Shown here: piece after piece, positions 1-7,558 of the stretch
How the letters are laid out: each line of letters begins with the position of its first letter
How positions within the stretch are numbered: the stretch's first letter is position 1
Assembly: GCA_036274675.1 (NCBI GenBank)
Contig: DASUFE010000036.1
Span: 1-25,677 of the forward strand
Origin: DASUFE01 sp036274675
GTDB lineage: Bacteria > Pseudomonadota > Gammaproteobacteria > HTCC5015
Length of the DNA: 25,677 nt
Reading direction: 5' to 3'
The notes under the pieces: generated by a model
The model's database searches: none
What the model was told of the DNA's origin: nothing
Seen by the model: the letters and a program-made list of their open reading frames with translations, nothing else
Translations under genes and position numbers: made by a program

Positions 1-14
1 ATTTTCTTCGTCAT
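1..14 (-). CDS. leuB: 3-isopropylmalate dehydrogenase LeuB, first codons only (partial)
   Basis: On the minus strand an ATG at 14-12 is followed by codons for Thr-Lys-Lys and then the window edge. An AAGGA ribosome binding site sits six bases upstream of this ATG (bases 15-30 read in reverse). LeuB proteins commonly begin Met-(Thr/Ser)-Lys-(Lys/Gln)-Ile, and leuB normally follows leuC-leuD in gammaproteobacteria, so the position, strand, SD and first residues all agree. LeuB oxidises and decarboxylates 3-isopropylmalate in leucine synthesis. Only about four residues are visible, so the identification rests mainly on context. Confidence 0.6.
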
Positions 15-44
15 CTTTTATCCTTAATCAAATTATTTGTTTCA

Positions 45-106
45 AACCACAGAGAGCACGGAGTTCACTGAGAAGATTAATTCATTTCCTCCGAGTTCTT
101 TAGTAA
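45..106. repeat. Dispersed inverted-repeat element, copy A (leuD-leuB gap)
   Basis: The left arm AACCACAGAGAGCACGGA (45-62) matches 17 of 18 bases of the left arm of a second copy at 11255-11272. A right arm, roughly its reverse complement, lies at 89-106 (CTCCGAGTTCTTTAGTAA). The element fills most of the 106 bp gap between the leuD stop and the leuB start. No gene is encoded. It looks like a small REP/MITE-type interspersed repeat; family not identified. Confidence 0.6.
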
Positions 107-120
107 GCCCTGGGTGGGAT

Positions 121-765
121 CTATTTATTCTCGAATAACCATGGAGCCTCTTTACGGCGCCGGGCCTCGTAGGCCTTGATGTCGTCGGCATGCTGCAAGG
201 TCATACCGATATCATCCAGGCCGTTGAGCAAACGATAACGCCGGAATTCGTCCACCTGGAACGGCAGAGTGCTGCCATCGGGTTTCCTCACCTGGAGCTT
301 TTCCAGATCGACCTCCAGGCTGTAACCGGGCGTCGCCTCAGTTTCAGCGAAGAGGCTATCCACGACTTTCGAGTCCAGCACAATCGGCAGCAAGCCGTTC
401 TTGAAACTGTTGTTGAAAAAAATGTCCGCGAAACTCGGCGCGATAATCACTCGGATCCCGTAATCCACCATCGCCCAGACCGCGTGCTCGCGCGAGGAGC
501 CGCAACCGAAGTTATCGCGAGCCAGCAGAATCTGCGCGCCCTGATACCGCTTCTGGTTCAGCACAAAGTCGGGATTGATGCGGCGCTTGGAAGAGTCCTG
601 GCCCGGTTCACCGTAATCCAGGTAACGCCACTCGTCAAAGAGGTTGGGGCCGAAACCGCTGCGCAGAATCGATTTCAAATACTGCTTGGGTATGATGGCG
701 TCGGTATCGACGTTGGGACGGTTAATAGGTACCGTTATGCCTTTTACTTTCTTGAACGCTTGCAT
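121..765 (-). CDS. leuD: 3-isopropylmalate dehydratase small subunit LeuD
   Basis: This 214-residue protein is the small subunit of isopropylmalate isomerase, which with LeuC converts 2-isopropylmalate to 3-isopropylmalate in leucine synthesis in the cytoplasm. The swivelling-domain signature NFGCGSSREHA, followed by VWAMVDYG, is present at about residues 85-105, and the N-terminus carries the typical pattern of Asn-Val-Asp-Thr-Asp-Ala-Ile-Ile-Pro. Length matches the family (about 200-215). The ATG at 765 has a GGGGA ribosome binding site a few bases upstream. It starts 17 bp after the leuC stop and is clearly in one operon with it. The identification is firm. Confidence 0.97.
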   Translation of the reverse strand: MQAFKKVKGITVPINRPNVDTDAIIPKQYLKSILRSGFGPNLFDEWRYLDYGEPGQDSSKRRINPDFVLNQKRYQGAQILLARDNFGCGSSREHAVWAMVDYGIRVIIAPSFADIFFNNSFKNGLLPIVLDSKVVDSLFAETEATPGYSLEVDLEKLQVRKPDGSTLPFQVDEFRRYRLLNGLDDIGMTLQHADDIKAYEARRRKEAPWLFENK

Positions 766-782
766 CGCTATTTCCCCGAAAA

Positions 783-2186
783 TTACTGTAAGTCCCGGAC
801 ATCGACAAAATGTCCCGCAATCGCCGCCGCCGCGGCCATGGCCGGGCTGACCAGGTGCGTGCGGCCACCCTGCCCCTGCCGACCCTCGAAATTGCGATTC
901 GAGGTGGAAGCGCAGCGTTCACCCGCCGCCAGGCGGTCGGCATTCATCGCGAGGCACATCGAGCAACCGGGTTCGCGCCATTCAAAGCCGGCCGCGGTGA
1001 AAATCTTGTCCAGTCCTTCTTTTTCCGCCTGCTGTTTCACCAGACCAGATCCCGGTACTACCATTGCCAGCTTGATATTGCCCGCCACCTTGCGGCCCGA
1101 AACGACAGCGGCGGCGGCACGCAGATCCTCAATGCGGGAATTGGTGCAGGAGCCGATGAAGATCTTGTCGAGATAGATTTTCTGGATCGGAGTCCCGGGT
1201 TCAAGCCCCATGTACTTGAGCGCGTTGCGCATACCGATGGCGCGGACCTGGTCGCGCTCCTGGTCGGGATCCGGCACCTTCGCGTCGACCGGCACCACCA
1301 TTTCCGGCGAGGTGCCCCAGGTAACCTGAGGTTTGATGGCGCCGGCATCGATGCGCACCACCTGGTCGAAACGCGCGTCCGGGTCACTCTTCAACTGCAG
1401 CCACGCAGCCGCGGCCTGTTCGTACAACTTACCCTGCGGCGCGAAGGGACGGTCTTTGAAATACTCCACCGTCTTTTCATCCGCTGCGATAAAGCCGGCG
1501 CGCGCGCCGGCTTCGATCGCCATATTGCATACCGTCATGCGCCCTTCCATACTGAGCGCGCCAATCGCGTCGCCGGCGAACTCGATGGCATAACCGGTAC
1601 CGCCTGCGGTGCCGATGCGTCCGATGATTGCGAGCACGATATCCTTGGCGGTCACGCCCGGGCCGGTTTTGCCGTCCACCGTCACCAGCATCGATTTCGA
1701 CTTCTGCAACACCAGGCACTGCGTCGCCAGCACGTGTTCGACCTCGGAAGTGCCGATGCCGAAAGCAAGGGCGCCAAAAGCGCCATGCGTGGAGGTATGT
1801 GAATCACCGCAGACCACCGTCATGCCCGGCAGGGTCGCGCCCTGCTCCGGCCCGATCACGTGCACGATGCCCTGACGGGCGTCGTTCATCTTGAATTCGC
1901 GAATGCCGAAGCTATCGCAGTTCTTGTCCAGCGTTTCGATCTGGAGGCGTGACACCGGGTCGGCGACCGGGCCTTTGCGATCCTTCGTCGGTACATTATG
2001 ATCGGGCACGGCCAGCACGGAATCGGTTCGCCACGGTTTGCGCCCCGCCATGCGCAAGCCCTCGAAGGCCTGCGGCGAAGTCACCTCATGCACCAGATGC
2101 CGGTCAATATATAAGAGGCTGGTACCGTCATCGTTTTCCCGCACCAGATGGGATTCCCACAATTTGTCGTACAAGGTTTTAGCCAT
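783..2186 (-). CDS. leuC: 3-isopropylmalate dehydratase large subunit LeuC
   Basis: LeuC is the aconitase-family large subunit of isopropylmalate isomerase and carries the [4Fe-4S] cluster. Counting from the chosen start (467 residues), the three cluster cysteines are Cys347 (in GSCTNSR), Cys408 and Cys411 (in PGCSMC), as expected for the family; the motif GDSHTSTHG lies near residue 127. An in-frame ATG four codons upstream (2198) is possible. I prefer 2186 because GGAG lies exactly six bases before it, inside that four-codon extension, and because the result (467 aa, beginning MAKTLYDKLWE) matches the family length. It is first in leuC-leuD(-leuB), with a good promoter at 2224-2252. Confidence 0.97.
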   Translation of the reverse strand: MAKTLYDKLWESHLVRENDDGTSLLYIDRHLVHEVTSPQAFEGLRMAGRKPWRTDSVLAVPDHNVPTKDRKGPVADPVSRLQIETLDKNCDSFGIREFKMNDARQGIVHVIGPEQGATLPGMTVVCGDSHTSTHGAFGALAFGIGTSEVEHVLATQCLVLQKSKSMLVTVDGKTGPGVTAKDIVLAIIGRIGTAGGTGYAIEFAGDAIGALSMEGRMTVCNMAIEAGARAGFIAADEKTVEYFKDRPFAPQGKLYEQAAAAWLQLKSDPDARFDQVVRIDAGAIKPQVTWGTSPEMVVPVDAKVPDPDQERDQVRAIGMRNALKYMGLEPGTPIQKIYLDKIFIGSCTNSRIEDLRAAAAVVSGRKVAGNIKLAMVVPGSGLVKQQAEKEGLDKIFTAAGFEWREPGCSMCLAMNADRLAAGERCASTSNRNFEGRQGQGGRTHLVSPAMAAAAAIAGHFVDVRDLQ

Positions 2187-2223
2187 ACCGCTCTCCATCT
2201 ACCTTAAAGGCTTAAGTGGATAC

Positions 2224-2252
2224 ATTGTAGGACCCCCTATAAAATAACTCAA
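2224..2252 (-). promoter_or_regulatory. Sigma-70-type promoter of leuCD
   Basis: Read on the minus strand, TTGAGT (2252-2247) and TACAAT (2229-2224) are separated by exactly 17 bases. The -35 matches 4 of 6 and the -10 matches 5 of 6 consensus positions. It lies about 40 bp before the leuC start and overlaps the inverted repeat at 2237-2269. Transcription start not known. Confidence 0.65.
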
Positions 2253-2269
2253 ATTCATTATTTTTATAG
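2237..2269. promoter_or_regulatory. Inverted repeat, candidate LysR operator between leuC and the LysR gene
   Basis: The arms CTATAAAATAA (2237-2247) and TTATTTTTATAG (2258-2269) are reverse complements apart from one extra T, separated by 10 bases. The repeat covers the -35 region of the leuC promoter and lies 25 bp before the divergent regulator gene. LysR-type regulators usually bind AT-rich dyads in just this position, so this is the best operator candidate; binding is inferred. Confidence 0.5.
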
Positions 2270-2294
2270 ATTTAATTCCTGTATAGAATAGGTC

Positions 2295-3245
2295 ATGGAC
2301 ATCGCTTCCCTCAAAGCCTTCCTCGCCGTGGCAGAAACCGGCTCCTTTTCCGCAGCCGCCGCGCAGTTATTCCTGACTCAACCGGCAGTCAGCAAACGCG
2401 TCGCCGCCTTGGAACGTGAATTGAAAACGCCGCTGTTCGACCGCATCGGCCATCGCATCACTCTGACCGAAGCCGGCCGCGCCCTGCTGCTCAAGGCACG
2501 GCTCATTCTGAATGAAATCGAGGAAAGCCGCCGCGTGGTGGCCAATCTCTCCGGCGTTATCGGCGGTCCGTTGCAACTGGCGACGAGCCATCATATCGGC
2601 CTGCACCGGCTGCCGCCGGTATTGCGCGACTTCAGCCGACGCTATCCGGACGTGGGACTCGATATACGTTTTATGGAGTCGGAAGCGGCCTGCACGGCAG
2701 TGGCTGCCGGCGAACTCGAACTCGCGGTGGTGACGCTTCCTGAATCCGCAGCCTCGCCACTGCTCCTGCTGCCGGTTTGGGACGACCCGATGCACATCGC
2801 CGCCGGCGCGGAGCACCCTTTGGCCAAGACGCAGCTGAGCGGCCTCGCCGCCCTGGCCGAGTACCCCGCTATTCTGCCGGAAGCCGATACTTTCACCCGC
2901 CAGATCATCGAACAGAAATTCAGGGAGCAGAACCTGCGTCTTAAAATCGCTCTGGAAACGAATTATCTGGAAACCATTCGCATGATGGTCGCGATCGGGC
3001 TCGGTTGGAGCGTATTGCCCGAGACGCTGTTCGATGGCGAACTGATCCGGCTGGACACCGCCGGTTTCAGTCTGCAGCGTTCACTGGGAGTGGTGCGGCA
3101 CCGTGACAAAACCCTGTCCAACGCGGGCAATGCGTTTATCGAATGCGCGCTGGCCTTCGCCGCTCCGCAGAATCACCGACTTCCACGGGTGGACCGACCA
3201 GTACGACCAGGCCGCCCAGTGCGCTCATCGCGGCGGCCAGGCTGA
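2295..3245 (+). CDS. LysR-family transcriptional regulator, divergent from leuCD
   Basis: The 316-residue protein has the standard LysR layout. A winged HTH occupies residues 1-60 (FLAVAETGSFSAAAAQL, then LTQPAVSKRVAALE), followed by a linker helix and a periplasmic-binding-like effector domain to about residue 290. A LysR gene divergent from leuC is a common arrangement in pseudomonads and relatives, so regulation of leuCD is the natural inference; the ligand is unknown. The last 25-30 residues are Arg/Pro-rich and antisense to the end of the MFS gene, unlike normal LysR C-termini, so the stop seems to have drifted into the neighbour. The site before ATG 2295 is weak (AGG only). No alternative start fits the HTH better. 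Confidence 0.93.
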   Translation: MDIASLKAFLAVAETGSFSAAAAQLFLTQPAVSKRVAALERELKTPLFDRIGHRITLTEAGRALLLKARLILNEIEESRRVVANLSGVIGGPLQLATSHHIGLHRLPPVLRDFSRRYPDVGLDIRFMESEAACTAVAAGELELAVVTLPESAASPLLLLPVWDDPMHIAAGAEHPLAKTQLSGLAALAEYPAILPEADTFTRQIIEQKFREQNLRLKIALETNYLETIRMMVAIGLGWSVLPETLFDGELIRLDTAGFSLQRSLGVVRHRDKTLSNAGNAFIECALAFAAPQNHRLPRVDRPVRPGRPVRSSRRPG

Positions 3246-4329
3246 AACTCGCTTGCGAACCCCAGTGTTGCCAGGCGTAGCCGCTCAACACGGCTCCCGC
3301 CGCGGCGCCTGCGCCGTAACACAAACTGTTGAAAAGGCCCTGTCCCCGGCCCTGATGCACGCCGGTAAACAGATGGTGTATCAGATGAATCATTACCGCA
3401 TGGAACATACCGAAAGTAACCGCGTGCATACACTGGGCAAGTACCAGGACTGCCAGAGAATCGGCCGCATATCCGATGATTAACCAGCGCACGCACCCCA
3501 GCAAAAAACAGAACAGCAGCAGGCTTTTCATTGCATACATATGCAGGATGCGGTGCATGCAATAGAACATGAAAACTTCGGATACGGTGCCGGTCACCCA
3601 TAACACGCCTACCAGGCTCTCGCGGTATCCGTGTGCCTGCAGGTGAATGGAGTAAAAAGTGTTATAGGGCCCGAAACCGAACTGCATCAGAAATCCGGCC
3701 AGCAGCACTGTCTGCACCGATGGCCGGCGCAACACAGGCCAAATCGACCGGTCTCCCTCATCGGCATGTTCTACCTTGCCGGTGTCGGGAATCGCCAGCG
3801 AACACAGGGCGACCGCTGCCAGGAGCAGCAATATGACGCAGGGCACCCACTGCAGGCCGTACCGGTCGAGCACCAGGCCGGCCAAGAGTACAGCGGCGAT
3901 AAAGCCCATGGAGCCGGTCGAACGTATGATGCTGTAACGGTGATGATCCTTGCCCAGCAGCGTCAGGGTTGTGGCATCGAACTGGGGCATGCCTGCGTTC
4001 CAGAAAAAACTGAACAGCAGCGTGACCAGGGCCATCCAGACGAAACCGGAATTCGCCAGAACCCCGGTAAAAATCAGCGCCGCGGCGAAAGCCGAGTAAC
4101 GGATCATATGCACCCGGCGGCCACCGCGGTCCGTCAACCAGCCCCATACGTAAGGCGCGACAATTTTGGTGAGCGAAAGAATTGCGACCAGTTGGCCGAT
4201 CGAGACTGCGTCAAAACCCCGGAATTGCAGATAGGGACCCCAAAATACCACGATCGCGCCGACCGTGGTATAGAAAGTGAAGTAATAAGCAGCCAGGCGC
4301 CAGTACAGCAGGGAGCGCGCTTGCAACAT
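3136..4329 (-). CDS. MFS transporter (MFS_1-like / HcaT-type), next to aroC
   Basis: A 397-residue, very hydrophobic protein of about 12 predicted membrane segments. It begins with an aromatic-rich first helix (YWRLAAYYFTFYTTVG) and has the MFS loop signature GWLTDRGGRR near residues 63-72. It resembles the 3-phenylpropionate transporter-like branch of the major facilitator superfamily (inner membrane); the substrate cannot be read from sequence. It starts 7 bp after the aroC stop, so the two are probably cotranscribed, an arrangement also found in Pseudomonas. Only a weak GAG precedes the ATG, suggesting coupling to aroC. Its 3' end overlaps the convergent LysR gene by 110 bp. Confidence 0.88.
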   Translation of the reverse strand: MLQARSLLYWRLAAYYFTFYTTVGAIVVFWGPYLQFRGFDAVSIGQLVAILSLTKIVAPYVWGWLTDRGGRRVHMIRYSAFAAALIFTGVLANSGFVWMALVTLLFSFFWNAGMPQFDATTLTLLGKDHHRYSIIRSTGSMGFIAAVLLAGLVLDRYGLQWVPCVILLLLAAVALCSLAIPDTGKVEHADEGDRSIWPVLRRPSVQTVLLAGFLMQFGFGPYNTFYSIHLQAHGYRESLVGVLWVTGTVSEVFMFYCMHRILHMYAMKSLLLFCFLLGCVRWLIIGYAADSLAVLVLAQCMHAVTFGMFHAVMIHLIHHLFTGVHQGRGQGLFNSLCYGAGAAAGAVLSGYAWQHWGSQASFSLAAAMSALGGLVVLVGPPVEVGDSAERRRPARIR

Positions 4330-4336
4330 TTCAAGC

Positions 4337-5437
4337 TCAGCGCGGAGCGGCGGGAATAACAGGCGTTTCGGATTTTACATCCGCGTTTTGTGCGCGATGG
4401 CGCAGCATGTGATCCATCAGCACCAGCGCCAGCATGGCCTCGGCGATGGGTACTGCGCGTATGCCGACGCAGGGGTCGTGCCGTCCCTTGGTGGAAATTT
4501 CAGTCGCCCGCCCTTGGCGATCGATCGTCCTGCCGGGAATGCGGATACTTGAGGTCGGCTTCAGCGCAAGGTGCACGATCACGTCCTGTCCGGTGGTGAT
4601 GCCTCCGAGAATACCGCCCGCATTATTGGAAAGAAAACCCTGCGGAGTCATCTCATCACGGTGCTCGCTGCCACGTTGCTCGACACTGGCAAAACCTGCG
4701 CCGATCTCGACACCTTTCACCGCATTGATCGACATCATCGCGGCCGCCAGATCCGAATCCATACGCTCATAGACGGGTTCGCCCCAGCCAGGCGGCACGC
4801 CTTGCGCGACGGCCATGATGCGAGCGCCGATAGAGTCGCCCTCCTCGCGCAGCCGGTCCATGTATTGCTCAAGCTCCGTCACCTTCGCGGGGTCGGGAAA
4901 GAAAAAAGCGTTATCCCCGACTGTGTTCCAGTCCAGGCGCCCGGCGCGGATCGAACCCAGTTGCGTCATGCAACCGCGAATGGAAATGTTGTAGCGTTCG
5001 CGCAGATATTTACGGGCGATGGCGCCGGCGGCGACGCGCACGGCGGTTTCGCGCGCCGAAGACCGCCCGCCGCCGCGATAATCGCGGAAACCGTATTTCT
5101 GGACATAGGTATAGTCGGCGTGACCGGGCCGGAAACTGTCCTTGATTTCCGAATAATCCTTGGAGCGCTGATCCATATTCTCGATCAACAAGGCGATGGG
5201 CGTGCCAGTGGTCCTGCCCTCGAACACGCCGGAAAGAATTTTCACCGCGTCAGGTTCGCGCCGCTGCGTGGTATGGCGCGACTGCCCGGGTTTGCGCCGG
5301 TCGAGGTCGGCCTGGATATCCGATTCGGCGAGCGCCATTCCCGGCGGGCAACCGTCGACCACGCAACCGATGGCGGGGCCGTGGCTTTCGCCGAAACTGG
5401 TTAGCGCGAACAGTTTACCGAAGGTATTTCCTGACAT
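4337..5437 (-). CDS. aroC: Chorismate synthase AroC
   Basis: AroC makes chorismate from 5-enolpyruvylshikimate-3-phosphate, the last step of the shikimate pathway, using reduced FMN. The 366-residue protein has the family signatures: GESHG at residues 16-20, RPGHAD at 103-108 with the conserved His106, and GGGRSSARET at 122-131. Length is normal (about 350-365); a short tail rich in Pro and Ala follows the conserved core. No SD is visible before the ATG at 5437. Instead a TACAAT hexamer lies at 5450-5445 on the minus strand, only seven bases upstream, so a leaderless or near-leaderless transcript is conceivable. The MFS gene follows immediately. Confidence 0.97.
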   Translation of the reverse strand: MSGNTFGKLFALTSFGESHGPAIGCVVDGCPPGMALAESDIQADLDRRKPGQSRHTTQRREPDAVKILSGVFEGRTTGTPIALLIENMDQRSKDYSEIKDSFRPGHADYTYVQKYGFRDYRGGGRSSARETAVRVAAGAIARKYLRERYNISIRGCMTQLGSIRAGRLDWNTVGDNAFFFPDPAKVTELEQYMDRLREEGDSIGARIMAVAQGVPPGWGEPVYERMDSDLAAAMMSINAVKGVEIGAGFASVEQRGSEHRDEMTPQGFLSNNAGGILGGITTGQDVIVHLALKPTSSIRIPGRTIDRQGRATEISTKGRHDPCVGIRAVPIAEAMLALVLMDHMLRHRAQNADVKSETPVIPAAPR

Positions 5438-5479
5438 GGCGCGTATTGTAGCCGCGGTCCTATCTCAAAACTACTGCAC

Positions 5480-5508
5480 TTGGCAATACTTTGGATGGCC
5501 CGTATCTT
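5480..5508 (+). promoter_or_regulatory. Promoter for the protease-phosphatase unit
   Basis: TTGGCA (5480-5485, 5 of 6 consensus) and TATCTT (5503-5508, 4 of 6) are spaced by exactly 17 bases. They lie about 60 bp upstream of the protease ATG and divergent from aroC. Confidence 0.5.
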
Positions 5509-5570
5509 TAACGTGTGTTACGCGCGGAAAAAACCTGATAACCTGCGAGCAACCGATCATTACCAGCCCC

Positions 5571-6107
5571 ATGGAATCGAACGAACCCAATCATCCGGTA
5601 ACCGACCGACTCGGCCGCAGCATGGTATTCCTGAGCTGGATCGCCGCACTTGCACTGTTCACCTTTCTCGCGCAGGGCTGGTTGGATAAAACCTACAATC
5701 CCAACCCGTCTCCGGTCGCAAGTACCAGTCCTGCCGGCGACCCGCAGATCACACTGAAGCGTAACCGTTACGGCCATTATGTCAGCAGCGGCCTGATCAA
5801 TGGCCGTGAAGCCGTGTTCCTGCTGGACACCGGCGCGACGGAAGTCGTGATTCCGGCGGAGCTGGCCGCAGGCTACGGCTTGCAGCGCGGTCCCGCCTAC
5901 CAGACCATGACTGCGAACGGCCTGATCGAGGTATACGGCACCGTCCTCGAAACTATCGAATTGGGACCTCTCCGGCTCTATAATATCCGGGCGGCAATCA
6001 ATCCTTATATGGACGGCACTGAAATTCTGCTGGGTATGTCGTTTCTGCAACACCTGAAATTCCACCAGCAGGGCGATGAACTGATCATTAGCATGGATAA
6101 CGGATAA
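5571..6107 (+). CDS. Membrane-anchored retropepsin-like aspartic protease (clan AA, TIGR02281-like)
   Basis: A 178-residue protein with one N-terminal membrane segment (about residues 18-35), a short linker, and a single retropepsin-like domain. The active-site motif LLDTGAT has its aspartate at residue 86, and the flap/second-strand region ends in ILLGMSFL near residues 153-160. Proteins of this type are single-domain proteases that should act as dimers; the hydrophobic start suggests the catalytic domain faces the periplasm. Substrate unknown. The frame is open upstream to 5196, but that part is antisense to aroC. ATG 5571 is chosen because the membrane segment follows directly and the promoter precedes it. 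No SD is seen. The phosphatase gene follows after 5 bp. Confidence 0.85.
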   Translation: MESNEPNHPVTDRLGRSMVFLSWIAALALFTFLAQGWLDKTYNPNPSPVASTSPAGDPQITLKRNRYGHYVSSGLINGREAVFLLDTGATEVVIPAELAAGYGLQRGPAYQTMTANGLIEVYGTVLETIELGPLRLYNIRAAINPYMDGTEILLGMSFLQHLKFHQQGDELIISMDNG

Positions 6108-6112
6108 CAATC

Positions 6113-7525
6113 ATGGAAGCCAAAACCCGCCAGAACCCACTTAACCAGGACGTGCTGCTGCAGCGATTCACGCGTGCCGACTTCGAGGCCGCCAAAGCCA
6201 AGCTCTTGGAACGTTACCATTTCTGGCACGGACTGCTGGTCAGCAATGACGAACAATCGGTTATAACGCCGGACGACCTTGATAACATCAAGCAACAGGC
6301 CGCCGACATCCTCGCCCAGGAAACCAAGTCGCCCTACGAGCTTGAGCAGCTGAAAATACTGACAGTACTGATCTACCTGTTGATGCAGGCCGCCAGCGAA
6401 ACAGCTATCAAGGCCGACCCGGCAATGCAGGAAAAACTGGAAAGCGCCGGCCTTTACAACGGCCGCCATTACATCGTGCGCAAGCTGGCGCACAATTCGG
6501 CGGATCTCCCGGCCGAAGACATCGAGAAGTTCGTGCATTACGAGAACCTCGTTCTCGGCTCCTACATCACTTCCTTCAAGGACGCCGGGCCCTCGCTCCT
6601 GGCCAATCTGAAAACGGGTGATGAAAAATTCTTCAATCTCAGGGATGCGGGCAGTGAAATTGCGATCGAGTTTGTCAGCGCTCCGGCGGCGGCCGACCTT
6701 GAACCGCCCCTTATCAAGGTCGCGGAAGAGGAATCAATGCCCGCAACCGCGCCCGCACCGGCAGCTCCACCGGCCGATCTGAGCCCGCTGATAATGAACG
6801 ATGAGAAAGCCGGTTTCCTGATCAATAACTATCAGGAGCGGCAATTACGTTGCGGCATCATGGTCGCCGCCGCCTCTTATATAGGCGTCGACCGAAAGCA
6901 CAATGAGGACGCTGTCGTGGTTCTGCCGGCGACCGACCACGTCGTGGTGATCGATGCGATGGGCGGCTATGGCAACGGTGTGATCGCGCGCAACCTGTTC
7001 ATTGAGGTACTGCTGGAAAATCAGACCAGTCTGGATCAGACCGCGCTCCGTACTCAGCAGTACTACGACAAAACCAATCTGGATCAGGGGGGTGTTTGCC
7101 TGACCGGGTTTTACATCAAACCCGACGGGGAGCACTTCAGCGTGTACATCGCGCAGGCCGGCGACGTACATGCGCTGGTCTACGACCGCGAGGGCGAACT
7201 CAAATACGAGACCGTCGACGAGTCGATCGGCCACCTCGTTATCAACGCCATAATCAGCAAGAAGGCTACCGAAGCGCAACGCGCCAACGGCTGGAAAAAT
7301 TTCGGCAACCTCACCAAAACTTCCATCCGCGTCAAAACCGGCTCGCGCCTGGTCGTGTATTCCGACGGAGTGGGCAACCACTTCAAGGCCAAGGAAATGG
7401 GCGAACTCGTGCTCAACAACACGCGCAAGCAGGCTATCGCCGCGGTTTCCAAATCCCTGGATGAAAAGATGCGTAAGCCGGGCGCTTATAAGGACAATAG
7501 TTCGATCGCCATCATCGATTTCTAG
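6113..7525 (+). CDS. PP2C-type protein phosphatase with an uncharacterised N-terminal domain
   Basis: A 470-residue, apparently soluble protein in three parts. Residues 1-190 form a largely helical domain I do not recognise. Residues 207-222 are an Ala/Pro-rich linker. Residues 245-470 are a PP2C-like Ser/Thr phosphatase domain. PP2C metal-binding motifs are recognisable: HNEDA (263-267), DAMGG (281-285, usually DGMGG), AGD (349-351), SDG (417-419) and the final DN (461-462). All the aspartates expected to hold the metal ions are present, so the enzyme is probably active despite the Gly-to-Ala change. It starts 5 bp after the protease stop, with a GGAT site about 8 bases before the ATG, so the two form one unit. 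The target phosphoprotein is unknown and no kinase gene is adjacent. Confidence 0.8.
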   Translation: MEAKTRQNPLNQDVLLQRFTRADFEAAKAKLLERYHFWHGLLVSNDEQSVITPDDLDNIKQQAADILAQETKSPYELEQLKILTVLIYLLMQAASETAIKADPAMQEKLESAGLYNGRHYIVRKLAHNSADLPAEDIEKFVHYENLVLGSYITSFKDAGPSLLANLKTGDEKFFNLRDAGSEIAIEFVSAPAAADLEPPLIKVAEEESMPATAPAPAAPPADLSPLIMNDEKAGFLINNYQERQLRCGIMVAAASYIGVDRKHNEDAVVVLPATDHVVVIDAMGGYGNGVIARNLFIEVLLENQTSLDQTALRTQQYYDKTNLDQGGVCLTGFYIKPDGEHFSVYIAQAGDVHALVYDREGELKYETVDESIGHLVINAIISKKATEAQRANGWKNFGNLTKTSIRVKTGSRLVVYSDGVGNHFKAKEMGELVLNNTRKQAIAAVSKSLDEKMRKPGAYKDNSSIAIIDF

Positions 7526-7531
7526 AAAATA

Positions 7532-7546
7532 ACCCAAGGCGTGGGT
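7532..7546 (-). terminator. Weak terminator-like hairpin after prmB
   Basis: In the 33 bp between the convergent phosphatase and prmB genes, ACCCA (7532-7536) and TGGGT (7542-7546) can pair. Read on the minus strand the stem is followed by TATTTTCT. The stem is only 5 bp, so this is a weak candidate. Confidence 0.3.
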
Positions 7547-7558
7547 GGAACCTTTGAC

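Noticed and set aside
190..1802. Long plus-strand frames opposite leuD and leuC
   Set aside because: They are antisense to clearly identified genes, have no family resemblance and only reflect GC-rich codon structure.
5196..5570. N-terminal extension of the retropepsin-like protease frame by 125 codons
   Set aside because: It is antisense to aroC, reads as random Arg/Pro-rich sequence, and a promoter at 5480-5508 lies within it; the membrane segment fits a start at 5571.
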